From: Isoetes taiwanensis
Taxonomy: Eukaryota > Streptophyta > Lycopodiopsida > Isoetales > Isoetaceae
DNA length: 64,000 nucleotides
Direction: 5' to 3'
Assembly (NCBI GenBank): GCA_021234155.1
Contig: JAJEKV010000077.1
Coordinates: forward strand, 206,424-270,423
In this document: positions 60,140-64,000 of the stretch, in pieces
Position numbering within the stretch: position 1 is the stretch's first letter
Layout of the letters: each line of letters begins with the position of its first letter
Position numbers and translations under genes: made by a program
Notes under the pieces: generated by a model
Told to the model about the DNA's origin: nothing
Databases searched by the model: none
What the model saw: the letters and a program-made list of their open reading frames with translations, nothing else

Positions 60140-61010
60140 AGCTATCGTGAAGCTATTTCATGTGCTGCTGCACCTCATTGGCAGCAGGCAATGGACCACG
60201 AAATAGATTCTATTGTTCAAAATGGCACTTGGGATTTGGTTCCTCTTCCTCATGATAGGAAAGTCGTTGGTAACAAATGTCTACAAATGCAAACTCCATC
60301 CTGATGGCACCATCAGCAGCTACAAAGCACGCTTGGTTGCAATTACCGGGGTTTCAACCCGACAATATGGCATTGATTACTTGGAAACATTTTCTCCAGT
60401 GGTCAAAATGATGAGCATTCGCATTCTTCTTGCATTTGCTGCTCATCATAATCTTGAGGTTCATCAAACAGATGTCAAAACAGCATTTTTTAATGGCAAA
60501 CTTGATGAAGAAATATATATGAAGCAACCTCAGGGTTATGTCAAAGCTGGTGCTGAGCATTTAGTATGCAAATTGACGAAGGCACTTTATGGGTTAAAGC
60601 AAGCATCACGTGCTTGGTACAAGACCATAGATTCTTTCTTCAAAGACCAAGGATTCCAGCCTATTGAGGCTGATTCTAATGTCTACATCCGTCGTCAAGG
60701 CAAGTTCTTACTCATCATTGCTTTGTATGTGGATGATTCCTTGCTCATAGGCAACAATAATGAGCACATTGCTAAATTCAAGACAAGGCTTGCTGCTAAG
60801 TTTCCAATGGTAGACTTGGGTGAAGCTCGCTATTGTTTGGGTTTGCAAATTGCAAGAGACCGGAACAACGGGATTCTTCATATCTCTCAAAAGAAGTACA
60901 TTGAAGAAATGCTTGAGCGCTTTGGCATGGCTGATTGCAATCCATCTAAAGTTCCTATGACTCCAGGTACTCTTCTCACTAAGAAAGATTGTCCACAATC
61001 TGATCTTTGA
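60140..61010 (+). CDS. Copia reverse transcriptase, open frame
   Basis: The clearest coding block of the window: 265 codons open from 60,213. The block starts earlier in another frame (WQQAMDHEIDSIVQNGTWDL, 60,180-60,240). Motifs: YKARLVA (60,320-60,341), DYLETFSPVVKM, HQTDVKTAFFNG (60,465-60,500), LYGLKQASRAWY (60,588-60,620), the catalytic YVDD (60,726-60,737) and KFPMVDLGEARYCLGLQI (60,800-60,855). No internal stop is present, so this element may be young. Confidence 0.95.
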
Positions 61011-61079
61011 CGCCTTTCTATGGCAAAAAGTTCCATTTCGCAATTGATTGGCGACCTCATGTATTGCATGGTTTGCACC

Positions 61080-61728
61080 GGACTGATATTGCATTTGTTT
61101 GTTATAGCTCTCGGCCAATTTTCAGCCAGATCCGTGTCATAAGCATTGGGAAATGGCTAAGCACATTCTCCGCTACTTAAAGGGTAATCGCTGATTATGG
61201 CCTTACATATCGCGGCAATAGTGATGTTTTTCATTGTCGACATATAGTGATTCCTCACTTAGCGATGTGATAGACAACTCCGTGTACACATCCGGCATTT
61301 GTTTTACGCTTGCCAATGCTTCCCATTGCTTGGATCAGCAAGAAACAAGGGCATGTATCTCTTTCATCCACTCAAGCGGTATGTTGCAAAGATCTGGCGG
61401 CAGTGCGGAGATCATTAGTTTCAAGGACTTTCTTGCCGGCATTGGGCAATGCACTCCTGGACCAGCAAGGATGCTCATGGACAACAAAGGTGGTATTGAT
61501 TGGTGCTCCGCTGAAGTTCGACATCCAAAATCTAAGCATGTTCCCAAGCATTATCATTTTGTAAGGGACCTTGTGGCTGATAAGCAGGTTCAGATTGAGC
61601 ATGTTCCTACACGGGACAATACCGCAGATCTCTTGACTAAGCCTTTGGCTCGTGAGCTCTTTGAGCGACATCGACTTGGTATTGGTTTTGATAGATTCCA
61701 GATCTCATCTCCAGGAGGAGGAGGTTGA
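61080..61728 (+). CDS. Copia RNase H
   Basis: It starts after a frame change with AKHILRYLKG (about 61,157-61,186). The domain is split between frames: an SWISKKQGHVSLSSTQA-like block (61,330-61,385), then LMDNKGGIDW, HPKSKHVPKHYHFVRDLVAD (about 61,523-61,580), and VPTRDNTADLLTKPL (61,602-61,645), which is the typical end of copia polyproteins. Confidence 0.85.
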
Positions 61729-61751
61729 GCATGGAGATGGTGACCTCTCAA

Positions 61752-61761
61752 CAAGGAGGAG
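61752..61761 (+). promoter_or_regulatory. Polypurine tract of the copia element
   Basis: AAGGAGGAG immediately before the 3' LTR. Confidence 0.75.
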
Positions 61762-62065
61762 TGTCGAGATATATGATATCGAGATCACCATCTTGTCGCT
61801 GACAAAGATCGACAAAGACTCAACCGACAGAGGTGTCGACTATGTCTTGAATCAAACCTACACCAGCCCATCCACTTGTCATAATTAGCTACGGCATAAT
61901 TAGGAATGGTTGGTGACGGGAGCAATTAATATTGCCTGCCCTTTGTATATCTTGTATTCTCACATATGTTTCAATACAATTCCAATTTGCCTTTGTTTTG
62001 GGAGCTTGCGCTCTCGGATATTGGTGTGCATCCCCTTCTCTCCCTTTCTTGGTGCAACCTTGACA
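61762..62065 (+). mobile_element. 3' LTR of the copia element
   Basis: 304 bp, same ends as the 5' LTR. Most of its differences are confined to about 61,795-61,860, where CTG/CAG/AGC sites are replaced by TCG or missing. Confidence 0.92.
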
Positions 62066-62386
62066 GATATGACAGCAATGATTTCAAAGATATGATTGGG
62101 TTTGAGTCCCATGCCATAAGTATGCTATTGTTCTACTATTACATGCATAAAATGCATCCTGTAGCATTCTAGTTTAGAGGATTTAAAATATTTCCATTCT
62201 CATAGATCATCGTAGTTATTGCTTTTATTTCTAATTTTTTCTTCTAATGGAATCATTAAAATTCCCAATGATTCTCCATCCACTATCATTCACCATGTGT
62301 TATTGATATCATTGTTTTAATGTTGTGAATCCTTTTTGGCCCCGAAGGGGCTTGCAATTTTTTTAATATAACACGACCATATAACA

Positions 62387-62790
62387 ATACATAACACTAA
62401 ACCATTACGTCCAACACTTAAAAATTAAATCCCCCTTCAAACCCCCTTTGGTTTGGGTGCATATTCACACGGGGGGTGACTCCGGGCAACGAGAGCTGTT
62501 GGATAGGCATATTCACCCCTTATTCCTTAATCTATACCGTACGTAAAGTTCCTCGTTTGTGGGGTATGCAAGTACAAAATTTGCTATACTGTATAACAAG
62601 ATTCGCAAAATACTATAAGATTTAAAGCGGAATACTATATGGTGTTGATTTTGTACGTGCAAAATACAATTATGAAGGCTCTCGCTGCCCTACGTCACCC
62701 CCCGTGTGAATATGCACCTAAACCAAAGGGGGTTTAAGGGGGATTTTAATTTAAATGTGTTGGACCCAATGGTTGTGCTAATTAATGTCA
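62387..62790. mobile_element. Large foldback (MITE-like) element
   Basis: The left arm at 62,387-62,496 (with TTAAATCCCCCTTCAAACCC and TATTCACACGGGGGGTGAC) is the inverse of 62,678-62,790 (GTCACCCCCCGTGTGAATAT and GGGGGTTTAAGGGGGATTTT). The interior is palindrome-rich and AT-rich, without coding sequence. To the right are three short repeats of the TTATGTGTTGGTTGTTAATG type and another GGGGGATTTAATTTTTATAT segment, so the outer boundary is uncertain. Confidence 0.75.
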
Positions 62791-63650
62791 ATGGTAGTTA
62801 TGTGTTGGTTGTTAATGTCAATGGTTGTTATGTGTTGGTTGTTATGTGTTGGGGGATTTAATTTTTATATGTTGGATGTTAATGGTTTGTGTTGCAAATA
62901 GGGACGTCACCCCCCTCCCCCCCGGGTGTGACAAAAATTTTAGAATTCAAACAAAAAAAAAAAACTAGAATTCATTTGAGGCTTTCATCACCTGTAGCTT
63001 TTGAATTTGATCACAATAAAACAAATAGAACATAAGTAAAAGTTACCATAAAGATAGAGCAGATTGATCCCATTATTATGAAAGTCATAAAGTTTGCAAC
63101 ACAAAGAAACCCCCTGTTATTATGCTACATATTGTTACTTCCGCTACAACTATTTCTCTTTCACAATGACACCATTGTTTATCAATCCATATGATTTTGG
63201 ATGCTCCATCTCTAGCTTAAAGGTAATGCATGATTCACCTTATGGTTCGATTAAAGTTCCAAACCTACAATATAAATGCATTCTTGTGGCCACTGTTTGA
63301 CTGATCTGCGTGACATGGAAAAGGGCGTGGAATAATCCGCCTGTTGTGTGCATAAGAATCCGTTTGTTGATTGAAGCTAAAGGCTGGCTGCTATGAACAA
63401 TCCGGCAGCCAGGAATATCCAAGAGTTGGAAGCAAACAGAGGGCCTAAACTCTAAACTCTTTTTGAATCTGCGAAAGAAATCTTAGGAAGGAAACAAAAG
63501 GGGTTTTGCAAAGACTACATTGTAGAATCGGAAACCAATACCTTGTAAAAAAAACATTATGCTAACTGAAGAAACATTAAAAAAACAAATAAGTGTGAGC
63601 AAAAAATCCATCTCGTGGTAGTAAAATCCACTCCGGCAATAAGAATCCAA
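62791..63650. other. No gene seen
   Basis: It contains the short repeats next to the foldback element, a C-run (62,908-62,932) and AT-rich DNA. Short frames have no recognisable family. Confidence 0.4.
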
Positions 63651-63654
63651 GAGG

Positions 63655-63836
63655 GCAAGTACACATGCATATGCACACATGCACACACATGCACACATGC
63701 ACATGCACTATACACATGCACATGCATATACATGCACATGCACCTGAACATGCACATGCACACACATGCACATGCATGTGCACATGCACATGCATACACA
63801 TGCGCAGTGTTCATGCACAAACACATGCAGAGAAAG
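63655..63836. repeat. ACATGC/ACACATGC minisatellite
   Basis: About 180 bp built almost entirely of ACATGC, ACACATGC and CATGCATATAC variants. All frames over it give Cys/Met/His/Val or Thr/Cys/His repeats, which are artefacts of the array. Confidence 0.95.
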
Positions 63837-64000
63837 ACAACAACCCTCGGATTGTTCCAACCAACGAAAATCAACGGCCCATAAAGGGTGCACTCTAGAA
63901 ATACTATTTAGTACACCTCAACGAATACAACAACGAAATCATAGAAAAACCATGTGAAAAAAGCGTATAAAAATCTAAAAGTAACCCCCTGTTATTATGT

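Larger units (their letters stand above)
57117..62065 (+). mobile_element. Complete Ty1/copia LTR retrotransposon, 4,949 bp
   Basis: LTRs 57,117-57,429 and 61,762-62,065 begin TGTCGAGATATATG and end CTTGACA. The exact target duplication GATAT flanks it (57,112-57,116 and 62,066-62,070). An initiator Met-tRNA primer site follows the 5' LTR and a purine tract precedes the 3' LTR. Domain order is gag, protease, integrase, RT, RNase H, as in copia. Reading frames are interrupted in gag, integrase and RNase H, while the RT block is open. Confidence 0.95.

Noticed and set aside
63483-63957. Several frames on both strands encoding Cys/Met/His/Val or His/Thr/Cys repeats
   Set aside because: They are read-through of the ACATGC-type minisatellite; every frame gives a periodic peptide and none has a supported start.
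1-64000. CRISPR arrays, bacterial operons or a phage-like system
   Set aside because: Intron-containing plant genes and plant retrotransposons show this is plant nuclear DNA; no spaced direct-repeat array is present.

Overview
The window is nuclear DNA from a land plant, probably a large, repeat-rich genome. The evidence is a type I pectin methylesterase with a PMEI pro-region, an ELF3-type circadian gene, a DAD1-type plastid lipase, plant LTR retrotransposons carrying plant-type primer sites, LINEs and MITEs. I cannot name the species. Most genic stretches carry small indels. Where two copies can be compared, the differences cluster at CAG/CTG triplets. That looks more like base-calling trouble at CHG-methylated sites than ordinary mutation, so broken reading frames here should be treated with caution.

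Layout. 1-6,573 is a degraded direct copy of 31,928-38,620: the 3' part of a pectin methylesterase gene, its downstream DNA with a MITE, a short conserved ORF, and the 5' LTR plus the start of gag of a Ty3/gypsy element. 6,574-10,400 is mostly unassigned repeat-rich DNA. 10,409-11,803 is a frame-broken DAD1-like lipase. 11,804-24,000 holds low-copy repeats, a CCHC-like remnant and a decayed LINE. 24,045-24,636 is a Mutator-like MITE with a 9-bp target duplication. 25,394-27,901 (minus) is a four-exon ELF3-like gene. 31,471-33,237 is the better copy of the pectin methylesterase gene. 37,057-48,023 is a complete Ty3/gypsy element (TSD TAGAG) with an extra 3' coding region of about 3 kb. 50,590-51,122 (minus) is a Ulp1-like protease fragment. 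54,545-55,800 (minus) is a second LINE remnant. 56,345-56,950 is a fragment of the proteasome lid subunit RPN6, followed by a complete Ty1/copia element (57,117-62,065, TSD GATAT). The end holds a large foldback element and an ACATGC-type minisatellite.

The genes do not form a pathway. Host genes (PME, ELF3, lipase, RPN6 and Ulp1 fragments) are islands among transposons. The main story is structural: a duplicated PME/retroelement block sharing one insertion site, two structurally complete LTR elements with intact target duplications, several MITEs, and a triplet-specific error or divergence signature that tracks the repeat-rich regions.
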